Shown here piece by piece: positions 32,142 through 43,013 of a DNA stretch of 64,000 bases (position 1 is the first letter of the stretch; the number at the start of each line of letters is the position of its first letter). Source of the stretch: Ligustrum vulgare (taxonomy: Eukaryota > Streptophyta > Magnoliopsida > Lamiales > Oleaceae). A program made the position numbers and the translations under genes. The notes below the pieces were generated by a model, which was not told the origin of the DNA, ran no database searches, and saw nothing but the letters and a program-made list of their open reading frames with translations. Location of the stretch: assembly GCA_963555705.1 (NCBI GenBank), contig OY743173.1, positions 211,001 through 275,000 of the forward strand. The letters are read 5' to 3'.

Positions 32142-35100
32142 TATAGCGACCCAGAATTTTTATGCAATAAATAATTATTTTAATATTTAGAAAATTGTGT
32201 CGCTACTATTTCATTTATTATTTTGAAATTAATGCCGCGACGGATTCGTCTAGCCAAGTCAAGAAATATCGAATTTGTTCGATTTTAAATTTAATATTCG
32301 AATTTCTAAAATTTTATTATTTTAATTATTTATTCAAAGTATTATTTTCAAAAAAAAATCTTTCTAAAATCCAAATTTTTCCCACATGTCTTCTTCTTTA
32401 CACCAAGACAACAATTCTTTATACAAAAACATCATCATTTTTATACAAATAAATATTACACCTAATTCTACACTATCATATTCTATAGTACCAACTCAAT
32501 ACATATTCTTCCCCATCACAACTCACGTTCCCCACCTTGTTTCCTTCTTAATTATTCTTTCCATCTCATTGTGTACAATCAACAAGCATCTCCACACATG
32601 AACAATTGGAACACCTCAAAAGCATCATCATTATCATCACTTACACTACTCTTTCCAGCAAGGTAAAATGCTTTCTTCTCCTTTATCACCAACTCCACAT
32701 ACCACAATTTCGGACCCATCCATTTTCAGATTTCCACAATTCAATATATATAAACATCATCATCATCACTACCACAATTATCAGTTGCAGCCCCAAACCA
32801 TAACCACGAAACTTATGAATCATCAGCATCATCACCTCATTCCAACTGCAGTTCCTTTTCTGCAGCTAGACAACCAAGCATCATCAGTCCTCCTCCACCA
32901 CCAGCAGCTCTAATGTCAAGCAACAATACTTCAATCCCCAATTTTTGCAATCACCATAATTATCAGTTGCAGCCACTAGCAGCTCCACCATGACCGTCAC
33001 CACAGTATCACCAAACTCATTATCATCATCACCACCCACTTCGAAACCACCCAGCTGCACCACAACACCACCAAAATCAACCCCAACAGCCTACTGCCCA
33101 ACATCTACCCTCGGTTTAGAACCAAATTCATCATCAATATCAGCACCATAGCCAATCACCAATTGAATCAGCGTCATCATCATCATCAACACCCTCTGCA
33201 CTCATCGTCTGAGCCGCCCAACTACCTCAAGTTCACCGCCGCATCACTACCCAACTCAAGAATCAAACCAACAGACCACCAACCATTCACAAACATATCC
33301 ATGACTCCCAATCGAATCAATCAACACCAATTGAACAGCCAACCAAACTCAGCTTTCCTCATCTGTACCACCACCGAGTTTCATTGAATCACCACCAATT
33401 TGCAATCAACCCAACATCCACGAAAACCAATAAATAGAAGAAGCCCAGTTACTTACCTCAATCGCCGCTCCCTTCGCCGGAATTTCAGACCCAAATCGCG
33501 ACCTTCAAGCCTCGGTCTAGCCACATCTCGCATATAAACCGCACAAAAACCTAGTCTACCACCTCTCCCGCAGTTCGCCGCACCTGCGCCGGAGTATTCG
33601 CCGGCAATTCCGTCGGTCAGAGACCATTTCTTTTCCTGATCGCCGAAATGTGCGTAGAGGTTGAGAGAGAGAGAATGGATCGCGAGAGAGTGAGTTGAGA
33701 GAGAGAAAAACAGATCTGATATATTTAACTTTCCAGAATTTGCAAATCAGTCCCTGACATTTTAATTTGTTTCCATTCAGTCCTTTTAGTTTTAAAATCA
33801 TCAATTTCAGCCCTTAAGTTTTAAATGATTTTAATCAGCCCTTTCATTTTAAAATTCTGATCAATTCAGTCCCTGCTGAATTACTTTATTTGATTTTAAG
33901 CCCAAGTTTCAAAGATATTCACTTTAGTCCTTCAACTTTCAAAAGTATTCATTTTAGTCCCTCAACTTTCAAAACATCAATTTTAGTCCTCAAATTATAA
34001 TTTATCATTTTGAACTATATATTCGATATACTAAAGTGACTTATTGGCTAAGACGAAGCGTACGGAGAATCTAAAAGAAATTGAAGTCATTCCCGCTCAA
34101 CTTTGCACTCGTCGGATTTGAGGTAGACTCGCACTTATTAATTGATTTAAATTATGATTTCATATGAATGTCATGTGACTTGTGAAAGTCAATTTTTAAG
34201 AAAAACAAGTATGTTTTTATGAAAGGTAAATATACCTTATGTTGTTATGAAAAGTAAGTATGTTTTTATGAAAAGAAAATATACTTTATGTTTTTACGAA
34301 AAGTAAGTATACCCTATGCTTCACGAAAATGTTTTTTTGGATCATTGCTATGAAATCAATCTACCAAGATTGTTTTGGGTCCCATATGATAAGTTATGAT
34401 ATGTTAAGGGGACCGGAGTTTTAGTAGCGCTACACATAAGAATTCTTGCCACCTAAGTTCGGTAACATTCTTGTGTCTCCTATGTTTATGAGGATTTGCC
34501 ACGAAGTTCGGTAAAATTCCTATCTTTCCATATGTTTATGAGGATTTACCACCTAAGTTCGGTAAAATTCCTGTCGCATATGTTTATGAGGATTTCGATC
34601 CTATCTTATGTTATGATGCAATTGATCCCTATGAATTTCAGAAAATTATGCTTGGTATACTTACTACATAAGAATTCTTACCACCTAAGTTCGGTAAAAT
34701 TCTTATGTTTATGAGGATTTCGATATTATCCTATGTTATGATGAAAACTTACTGTTATTATGATTTTACTGCATAAGAATTCTTGCCACCTAAGTTCGGT
34801 AAAGTTCTTGTGTCTTCTTATGTTTATGAGGATTTCAATCCTATCTTATGTTATGCTTTCAAAAGAAATTATGCTTGGCATAATTAAAATGTTTTTATAA
34901 GTATATGGTTTTCAAAGAGCTATTTTCAAAGAGCCTATGATTTGCAAAATATGTCCCGTGCTGTAATGCACAATATGAGTTTTATCAAGAGCAGTTTTAT
35001 AAAGAAGCTCTATCAATGCCCGTTTTATAAAGAGCAGGGATTTATGTGTTTAATCATCTTATAAATTAAATTAATTCGCGATGAGTCTACTGAGTATTTC

Positions 35101-35479
35101 CCCCATGAAATACTCACCCTACTTTTAACAGTTTTGCAGATTTCGGAGACGGTGGCGAGCGATGAATGATGGTGGCAATAATCGTTGAACGGTTGAAAGT
35201 TTGACGTTAATGATTTCCGTATTTTCCAAACAATCGAATAATTTAGAGAAGTTCATTTATTTGAGAAATTATGATATTGGCAATTTCTTTACAATATTAA
35301 TGGTTCGATTTACTATTTCAAATGGTTTCATAAATGTTTTCAATTTTAGCGGCCATTACAGTTTATTTAATGTTGCCAAAAAAATGAATTTCAATTATTT
35401 CTTCCGCAAAAATATTATTCGAAAAATTTAGACAGAAAATGACGTAGTGAATCGGGTATACGGAACTCGGGACGCTACA
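32142..35479 (+). mobile_element. 3' LTR of LARD-like element
   Basis: 3338 bp, same length as the 5' LTR; I noticed only two substitutions. The array at 34435-34827 duplicates 27748-28140. It ends 163 bp before the stop codon of the aquaporin gene, which runs toward it. Confidence 0.95.
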
Positions 35480-35642
35480 AAAAGGCCGCACGATCGATCA
35501 TTATTGATTCATACAACTATCAAAATGTTTGGCAACTTACAAATGCATGACATGACATTACATTACATTGCACCAAACCCCGCAGAAAAACGATTAAATA
35601 TGAACATGAGTACCCTTTACTTTATTCAAGAAACCAAGTAAA

Positions 35643-36626
35643 CTAGTAATCTTCTGGAGCCAAAGGCTGGTGATGTGTGTGATGTGATGTCTCTGCTTGT
35701 ATCACTCCGAACTCGTATATAAGTCCCGCCAGGGCGGCACCAACCAACGGTCCCAACCAGTAGATCCAGTGGTTCCTCCACCTCCCCCCTACCAGTGCTG
35801 GCCCAAAAGCCCGGGCAGGGTTCATCGATGCTCCTGAGAAAGGCCCTCCAACCAGCACATTAGCCCCAAATATGAAGGCAATAGCAAGAGGTGCAATAGT
35901 GCGCAAACTTCCCCTCTTTGGATCAATCGCAGTCGCGTACACCGTGTATACCAGTCCAAATGTCAGCACTATCTCCATCACCAACGCGTTCCATTCTCCT
36001 ACTCCCGATGCCACCGAGTATCCTTGCGGCCTCTGCGACCACAATACCACATGCTTAAAAGCTGCTTATTTAAACAGTATACAAGATAAAAGTCATAGAA
36101 AGTAAATAAGCACACTTATAGGTGGCTGGGTTTTTCATTTTCTTTATTTACCAAACCATCAGTCGCTAGCCTCAACAAGAGAGAAGCTACAATAGCACCC
36201 AAAAGCTGAGCAATCCAGTAGAAAATGGCACGTAGCACGGAAACTCTCCCACCCACAAGTGCGCCAAAAGTGACTGCAGGATTAACGTGGCCGCCAGAGA
36301 CGTTCATACTTGAAGCCACAGCCGCGAACAGAGAGAGGGCGTGGGCGAGGGCAATAACCACCAGACTGGACGCTCCTAACGCTGTCTCTCTATACATCTT
36401 ATCTGCAAGTCAATACAAAATGAGAACATATATGTATGCGCATACTAATACCTATTGATTTCTATTTTCAACACATACGCAAGAAAAATTACGTACCAAG
36501 GGCAAGGATGGACCCCTCGCCGGCAAAAACGAAGACGAGAGTGGAGATGAACTCAACCAACGTGGCCCTGGCAGAGTCGGGGTGAGTGGCTTCTTCTGCC
36601 CTACCAAAAGTATACCCGCGAGGCAT
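35643..36626 (-). CDS. TIP3: Tonoplast intrinsic protein, TIP3-type aquaporin
   Basis: A three-exon gene: exon 1 36626-36497, exon 2 36402-36152, exon 3 36032-35643, with GT-AG introns (donors GTACGT and GTAAAT, acceptors GCAG) and intact frame, giving 256 residues. Aquaporins of this group carry water and small solutes across the vacuolar membrane; TIP3 forms are typical of seed storage vacuoles. Both pore motifs are present: [12 protein letters not shown] (NPA 84-86) and [12 protein letters not shown] (NPA 198-200, with selectivity Arg201); His64 lies in helix 2. The start [18 protein letters not shown] and end HQPLAPEDY point to TIP3 rather than TIP1 or TIP2. Odd residues: GGRW at 209-212 where GWRW is usual, and Arg171 in place of the usual Gly. 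A possible AATAAA signal lies about 20 bp past the stop (35622-35627, reversed). Confidence 0.9.
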
Positions 36627-36764
36627 GTTTTATCTATTTGGCTCTTTCTTGCAATGTCAAGATCAGCAAAAACCCTAATTAGCAAAAAGAAAAACTTAAT
36701 CAACTGAAATGAAATCCCAGGTGAATGAAGAGTTCATGTAGATGGAGAAACGGGAGTGCGTGAA

Positions 36765-36830
36765 GGTGCTTATATTAGTCTAAATTTAGGGGACACTAGG
36801 GCGATGGAGTGCAGGAATGATGCCACGTAC
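36765..36830 (-). promoter_or_regulatory. Aquaporin promoter: TATA-like box, ACGT (ABRE) element
   Basis: On the minus strand, TACGTGGC (36822-36829) matches the abscisic-acid response element consensus, about 200 bp upstream of the ATG. An ACACTAG (36792-36798, plus strand) fits the ACACNNG seed bZIP site. A TATA-like 'taatataag' lies at about 36769-36777. This agrees with seed/ABA control known for TIP3 genes. Confidence 0.5.
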
Positions 36831-36839
36831 ATCTATGTG

Positions 36840-38788
36840 TTGGATTATTAATGCAACACCGTTTCTTGTTTCCATTCGGCACAGGATTTTATCCAATTAA
36901 TTTCAACTTGATACAAATCCACAATTGCTCATAATTATTTATAATCAAAATCAAACAGCATACACATTTTTTTGTACATATAACTTGCATAGGTCAAGAC
37001 TTTCTTTTCTCTTCTTCTTTTCTTCTTGCATAGATCAAGACTTTCTTTTCTCTTCTTTTTTTCTTTCTTTTGGATAATTGACGCAAATTATCCTTACCTT
37101 CCATAAGTTTTGCCCTTATCGTCCCTATCTTTGTATTTTTGATAAATTCACCCTCACCTTTACATTTTCTTGCATCTGCTTGCCTCATATGCTGGCAAGA
37201 CATTTTCTAGTAGTTGTAGTTCGCGCGAGGGATTATCCTTTCTATTGCTTGCCCTTGTTTTTCACTCTCAAAGGGTCTCTCTCTTCTATAAAGCGGAGCA
37301 AATGGATGACGCTGAAGTAAAGAGAGCAATCTGGACTGGTCTGAGAGTTTATACCTGTTCCTCGATCAAAGGAAATGAAGTTGCTAAAATCGTATATTCA
37401 ACCTTGTGGCAATGATTAAGAACCTCCTTTGATAGGAGGTTTTGCAAGACCACCTCTTTTGAGATTCGAAGAATAGCTTATATAAAGAGTCTTGTTGTCA
37501 CACGTTGCCACAATATTATCTGTTTTGACTAGAAATTGTGACCCGTCTCCACGTTCTCATTCACATTTGGACCAATCTATTATTAAGCAACTAAGAGCTC
37601 TATTTATTGATATCCCTGGTACTGGCATCCTATCGGTTTATTTCGGCAAGCGTTGCCGAGGGGTTCACTGGTTACTTTAATATATTATCATTAGCTGTTA
37701 GAGGCTTAAGGTGTGTTCTAATTCTTTGTCTCTTTTAGATAAAGATAGGACTAGGGAAGTAGCACTAAGTGACATAAACCACATCGGTCCTCTTTCACGT
37801 ACATTGAGAAGCCAAGGGATAACTTACAATCGTACGAACCCCGTCAATGTGAGGGAGGGGTATTCTCATATCGAATATGGTCAAGCTCTATAGGATGCTA
37901 GAAACAACACTAAAAACCACTTAAAAGTGTAAATTCAGCTCCATTCTAATAGGCCAGATTGACTGATGTGCTGCTATTCAAAGACCTAGGTCGAGTAATT
38001 GTGATAGGTAGTAAGAGTAAACAGATGGTTGCCTCTTTACAACAGGATTATACCCGGTCATGTCCTATTTCAAACAAAAGAAGCAAAGTCAGGAAAGGAT
38101 AGATAAACAGAGTCGGGGATAGTACTCTCAGAACCGAGCCAGTTTATTCTTCTTGGACTCTAACCCCTAAAGAGATTTGTTTTCTCTCTTGTGGTTCTCT
38201 TTGGCCAAGACTGGTATTAGATCGGAACGAGTGAGAGGAGCTAAAGTTCACAGAGTGAGTCGAACAGAACGAAGCGAAAGTGAATTAAGAGTCTTTCCTA
38301 AATGGCACAAAACTTATATTCCATGCAAATGATTTCAAATCCTCCGAGCTCCTTGACTTCTTATACATCCCACTTTCATTGAGTTTTTTTCATTTGCTCC
38401 GTCCTCACCGAACGCGCAACATCCTTTTTATAATAACCTTCACCATGGTTCTTCATATTTCGCAATCAAATTCACATGATCGAAAAAATTCCCTTGGCCA
38501 TAAAAATTCGTCGAAGAAACCCGAAATTCTCTACTAAACAATTCTAAGGCCTTTTATCAAACACTTGGTATGCATACTTTGGATAGTGTAGAATTTCAAG
38601 TGTACGGTGATGTGAAAATTCCCAACAAAATCAAGAAATATGACAATCAATATACCCAATATGTAGTATCAATAAATGATCAAGACATCAAATTCTCCAA
38701 TTTTTCGTTCCTTTTTTTTTTTGTGAATATGATGAATAACAAAAAGAACCAAAAACTTGAAGGATATATTTACCAATTTTAGAGCCAA
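36840..38788. other. Unexplained sequence, no gene called
   Basis: 36985-37075 has a duplicated 'catagatcaagactttcttt' + 'tctcttctt' segment. From about 37230 to 38300 the base composition is more balanced than the surroundings and the sequence resembles no transposon I recognise. Plus-strand frames (37302-37415, 37492-37680, 37711-37893) follow one another with stops between. An origin from organelle (mitochondrial) DNA is possible but I cannot show it. 38300-38788 is AT-rich, close to the old primer-binding site at 38789. Confidence 0.3.
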
Positions 38789-38800
38789 GTTTTAATACCA
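38789..38800 (-). promoter_or_regulatory. Decayed primer-binding site
   Basis: Minus strand TGGTATTAAAAC, a degraded form of TGGTATCAGAGC, beside the LTR end at 38803. Confidence 0.6.
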
Positions 38801-38802
38801 AA

Positions 38803-39456
38803 TGATGTGAATCCCCTTGGTATTTGACCAAAAATTCCCACAACTATTCGAATCAACCCAAGAAAGTTAAAATTGGTAATAATAAAACTTGACCCAAGTT
38901 TGATTTAACCAAAATTCAAAGGTTAAGAAACATAGCATAATGGATAGAAATAAACAAATTCCAAAATTGTGGAAATCAACAACACAAGAATAATGAACTC
39001 AAAATGTAGTTGAAGAAATTTCAAAGAGAACAAGACAATGAGCTTCAAAGTTAATGAACTAGGGTTAGAGGGGTTGGGGTATTTATAGTACAAAATTTGA
39101 AGAACATAGAAAAACCAAAAAATAAGCTTAAAACTCAAAAAACCCTGATCGACATGAACTGTACGGTCGCGCAAGGGAATTCCTCGTGGCCGCACAGACG
39201 GCCATTTTACAAATCTTTCGCTTCAGCTAAGAAGTGCGCAGCCATGCCTTGTTTCAACCACGCGGTTGGATTTTCGACTACCGTTAAGTCGTTTATCTCC
39301 AACTTGTTTCTTGGCTCGTTTCTCGTCATGTCTTCCATTTGGACTTGGTTCCAAACTTTGTGAACGAGTCTCGACTCTTGAACTTCCTTGACCTTGGGTC
39401 TCGTCATGGGTCCCACTAGCACGCGCATTGAGGCTTGACTTTTTTGGATCTCATCA
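38803..39456 (-). mobile_element. Old gypsy LTR (minus strand)
   Basis: About 654 bp, minus strand starting TGATGAGATCC and ending ATCATT/CA next to a decayed primer-binding site. On the right it is preceded by a purine-rich tract (ccttttcaaggagggga on the minus strand). It therefore has internal sequence on both sides. GC-rich near-palindromes occur at 39160-39200. Confidence 0.65.
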
Positions 39457-41230
39457 TCCCCTCCTTGAAAAGGATTCGACCTTGAATCTTGCTTCTAGAC
39501 ATTGTCGTGAAACTCCTTGGCCATTAATCTTGTAATGGGATATACGGGAAATTGTACCGGGGTTTGACATTCTTTATTCTCATCATCCTCTCCCTCTCGA
39601 GAAGGATTTGACCTCAAATCACCACCTACAACAAAAAGAGAAAAATCAGACACATTAAATATAATTGTAGTTTTATATTCACTTATAGATTTAGTTTGTA
39701 GGAATTGTCGTTGATCCTCTTAAAAGCTTGACATGAGCCATCATTGCGGGATATTAATTTGGATTTAACTTGATTGGGAGACTATTCTTTCTTCAATTGG
39801 AACCGCATCCAACCACCCGAATCAAATAGGACATGTCTCCTATCATTGTTGACATTGAAAATGTAATGCTCATTCTTCTCCTCAATTTGGAAATGTAATG
39901 CTCATTTTTCCCCACACACAAGCTACCTCTTTCATCAATGAACAAATGAATCAAATCCAAAAGAGTTAACAAAGTAAGATCATAAATAATCCCAAATGGA
40001 GAAAATTCAAGAATGGAAGGAACATTTCGATTATAAGCAATTGCAGCAAAGGATATATCATTTTCCCTACTCTTTAGGTCACTTCTAAGGGTAGTACGAA
40101 GGAGTTGTGTAAAACTTTGTTAACCACATTAGTTTGGCCTTTGGTTTGGGAAAGAAAATTAATTATAACTAGAAGTATGGTTCCAAGTCTTCCAAAAAGA
40201 TGATTAAGAAATTGTGCAATTATACCCGACAAAATACCCCTACAGATAACATGTAAATGCACTATTTCCTCAGAGAAAATAATTTCTATGTTGGTAGCAT
40301 CATTGGCCTTACGACATATAATAAAATGTGACACTTTAATACTCCTACCAACAACTACAAAAATAGCATATTTCTCCCCTTTAGAACTAGGTAAGCCCAA
40401 TACTAAGTTCATAGGAATATCAATACAAGCTTACTAGTGACGTGCCAATGTGTGTATAATCCTTGAGAAAAAAACTTGGATATAGCCCTTTTGCAAGTGA
40501 AGCATTTACTACAATTGCAAACATGTTCAATGCCAATTTCCAACTTAGCCTGATCACTTATTATCTCTAAGGCCCCTTTGATTTCAAATTGTCCCATCAA
40601 ACTCCCAACATGTTTCTCTCTCAATAGAAACTCCCGCATGACACATTTAGGAACAAACAATCTAATTTCTCGAAATAATTAATCATTATGCTTATAGAAT
40701 CTATCAAAATCCCGCTTACCACATGATTCATAGATGTTAAACAGTTTCGGGTTATTAGCAAGCATGCTCTTAATAAATTTAAAACAAAATGATTTGGCGT
40801 TTAGGGAGGTTAGAAGAAAATTCACTTTTACATCAAAATGTCCGATTAGACCTCTCCCATGGATTCTCAAGACTAGTTATTTCCTCATAAGGAAATTAGG
40901 CACATAAAGCTTGTTTTCACAAAATAAAAATCCATCGTGCCTAAGAATTTTACCACGTGCAACATTTTTACAAGTCAAAATTTTACTTTCAAAATCTACA
41001 TCATTCTCATACAATCCCCTAACATATTCAAAACTCAATAACCTTGCATTCAAAGAAATGACAGGAGCATACCTCCAAAATATTGCATCAGTTATTATAC
41101 TTTCTTTACCTCAATTATATTTGTTGTTGTGGAAAATGCCTCCATGTACTACATTCACTTGCCATTCATTTGAAACTCCTTGTTGCTTAGGTCAATCTCC
41201 TACATTAAAGAAGTAGCCAAATTAGGGAGG
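39457..41230 (-). pseudogene. Decayed Ty3/gypsy integrase region
   Basis: Minus-strand frames with many stops. An integrase zinc-finger region is visible twice: RLLSFEYVRGLYENDVDFES..HDGFLF..HGRGLIGHFDVK (about 41060-40820) and MREFLLREKHVGSLMGQFEIK..CNCSKCFTCKRAISK (40640-40470). The core follows (40412-40074): LGLPSSKGEKYAIFVVVGRS, then QTKGQTNVVNK near the end. The catalytic acidic residues are largely lost. No reverse transcriptase is recognisable here. Orientation matches the LTR at 38803-39456. Confidence 0.65.
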
Positions 41231-41586
41231 TAATTGTTAGATTCATCAAGTGCAATTAACATTTTTGTTTCATCTTTTCACTTAATTTCTTTTGTGACAC
41301 TCTTCACTCCCTTTCCTTTTTCTAAGGTAGAAACCTCAACTCTCGGCCCTTCCCTTGCCTCACCTTTTTCTGAAGTCGTGACTCCAACTCTCTTTCCCTC
41401 TCATTTTTCTAGGGTCATGACCCCAACCCTCTTGCTCTCATTTTTCCTCACACTTTTTTCTTCATCATTGTTCTCACTCAAATCTTCTCTTTCTTTCTTC
41501 TTTTACTTTTCTTCCTCATCCTTTTTGAGTTTCATTTGATCCTTGCATACTTCGTTCAGATTCAAACATAGGAACACCACTCATTT
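41231..41586. repeat. Imperfect repeats, no gene called
   Basis: Several CT-rich units like 'ccttcccttgcctcaccttt' and 'ctctttccctctcatttttc' alternate with 'gtcgtgactccaactctc'. Probably decayed retrotransposon spacer. Confidence 0.4.
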
Positions 41587-42598
41587 TGATGTGATTCGGT
41601 TGCAGCCGGACCATTACAGCCGTAAACACAATATTCACATTCGTAAATCATATTTTGTTTAAAATTACAGTCGTAAGTTATGTATATCACGGCCGTAAGT
41701 CACTCTCAGGTAAAAATGGACGATTTAAACAAAACAATACTTATGGGCGTAACCTATCCATTCACGGACAAAACTCTCAAACAGGATCCTACTTACGGCC
41801 GTGACCACAATCTTATAGCCATAACTATATCGCGGGTCAGAAATTCGCGGATTTTATTTCCTTTTCAGTTTTTGTTATTTTAGTTTAATTAGGATTATTT
41901 TGAGCCCATTAGCGGGTGACATAGTTGTTAGGTCGCTTTCATTATTTATATGTTGTTTTCATTCATTGTACAACAGTTTTGGTTTTGATAAATAGTTTAT
42001 TGAGGATTCAATAAAAATTATAGGTGGATTTCCTATATTTCTTCAAACTTATGAAAGAGTGATTCTTTGTGGCGTTCATCCCGAACTTATCAAATATTCG
42101 CAAGAGTATTTGTGGCGTTCAAATCAGAAACTTATCAAGGAGAACTAGATAGATCCTTATGGCGTTTCGAAAGTCTTGGTTCTTTATTCCGCATCTTCAG
42201 TCTTCGCGTCGTGAATATCAGGTCAAGATTCCATCGTCCATCCACAACTTGGGTTCGAAACTTTTCGGATTTAATTTCGCATACCTCAAATCGTATCATT
42301 TGGTATTAGAGCTAGACTCTGAATTCAGTTTTTTCTATTCTATTCAGTTTGATTTTGTGTTTTTATCATAGTGTCTACAAAAAATCATCCATATCTTATT
42401 TTTGAGTCTTGTTTTCATGTTTTCATGTTCTTCGTGTCAGTCATAATTTTTTCAGTTTTGATCCATATAAAAATCCAACAAAAAATTCGAAGGTGTTTAT
42501 TTTATTTGATTCTTATCCAAATCATGTTCCGTTTGTTTTGTTGCGTTCGTGTCTTTGTCTTTAACAAAAAGAATTAATAGAAAAGAAAAAACAATATT
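41587..42598 (+). mobile_element. Old copy of the small LTR element (LTR plus 5' internal part)
   Basis: LTR 41587-about 42298 starts TGATGTGATTCGG like the pair at 19600-22671, with the same 'gtggcgttc' and 'ttcgcgtcgtgaatatc' blocks. The primer-binding site is TGGTATTAGAGC (42301-42312). The following 300 bp match, reversed, 21540-21830. It is truncated on the right near receptor-kinase sequence, and has TACGGCCGT-type palindromes (41640-41800). Confidence 0.75.
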
Positions 42599-42618
42599 CT
42601 CTTATTTGAAACTCAATG

Positions 42619-42976
42619 TGTAATACCGCATTTCGATTTACATGCTTTCTTGATTGTCGCGTAAAGTTTATGTTAATATCATTATAAATGATTTAACTAA
42701 TATTATGGTTTTAATTGAATTATTTTGCAGTGGAAGGATTGGATGCCGTTTCGATCAATGTACCAATTAAAATTTTATAAATTGTTATTTTAACAGTTTA
42801 CGTGCAATTTTATGTGATTAATTAAATTTATTGCCTAGGCATGCTAATTTCTATTTTTATTGTGTTATATTGAAGTTGGGAAAAAATTTGGTGACACTTT
42901 GGAATTTCATTTGAAAGTTTTGAGCCTAAATTACTAATTTATGAGAGTAGAGGGACTGAATTGCAATTTACCAAAA

Positions 42977-43013
<37 letters not shown>

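Larger units (their letters stand above)
25455..35479 (+). mobile_element. Complete LARD-like LTR retrotransposon
   Basis: A 10,025-bp element: two 3338-bp LTRs, a 3349-bp internal region, primer-binding site, polypurine tract and a perfect 5-bp target duplication AAAAG (25450-25454; 35480-35484). LTRs start TATAGCGACCC (TG changed to TA) and end GCTACA. No gag or pol exists, so it must be mobilised in trans, as for LARD elements described in grasses. Comparing the LTRs I noticed two substitutions (26652/33339 and 28785/35472), so it inserted very recently. The internal region instead carries two intact antisense frames. Confidence 0.95.

Noticed and set aside
37302..37893. Mitovirus or other virus polymerase remnant
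   Set aside because: I could not see polymerase motifs; only a neutral 'unexplained' label is justified.
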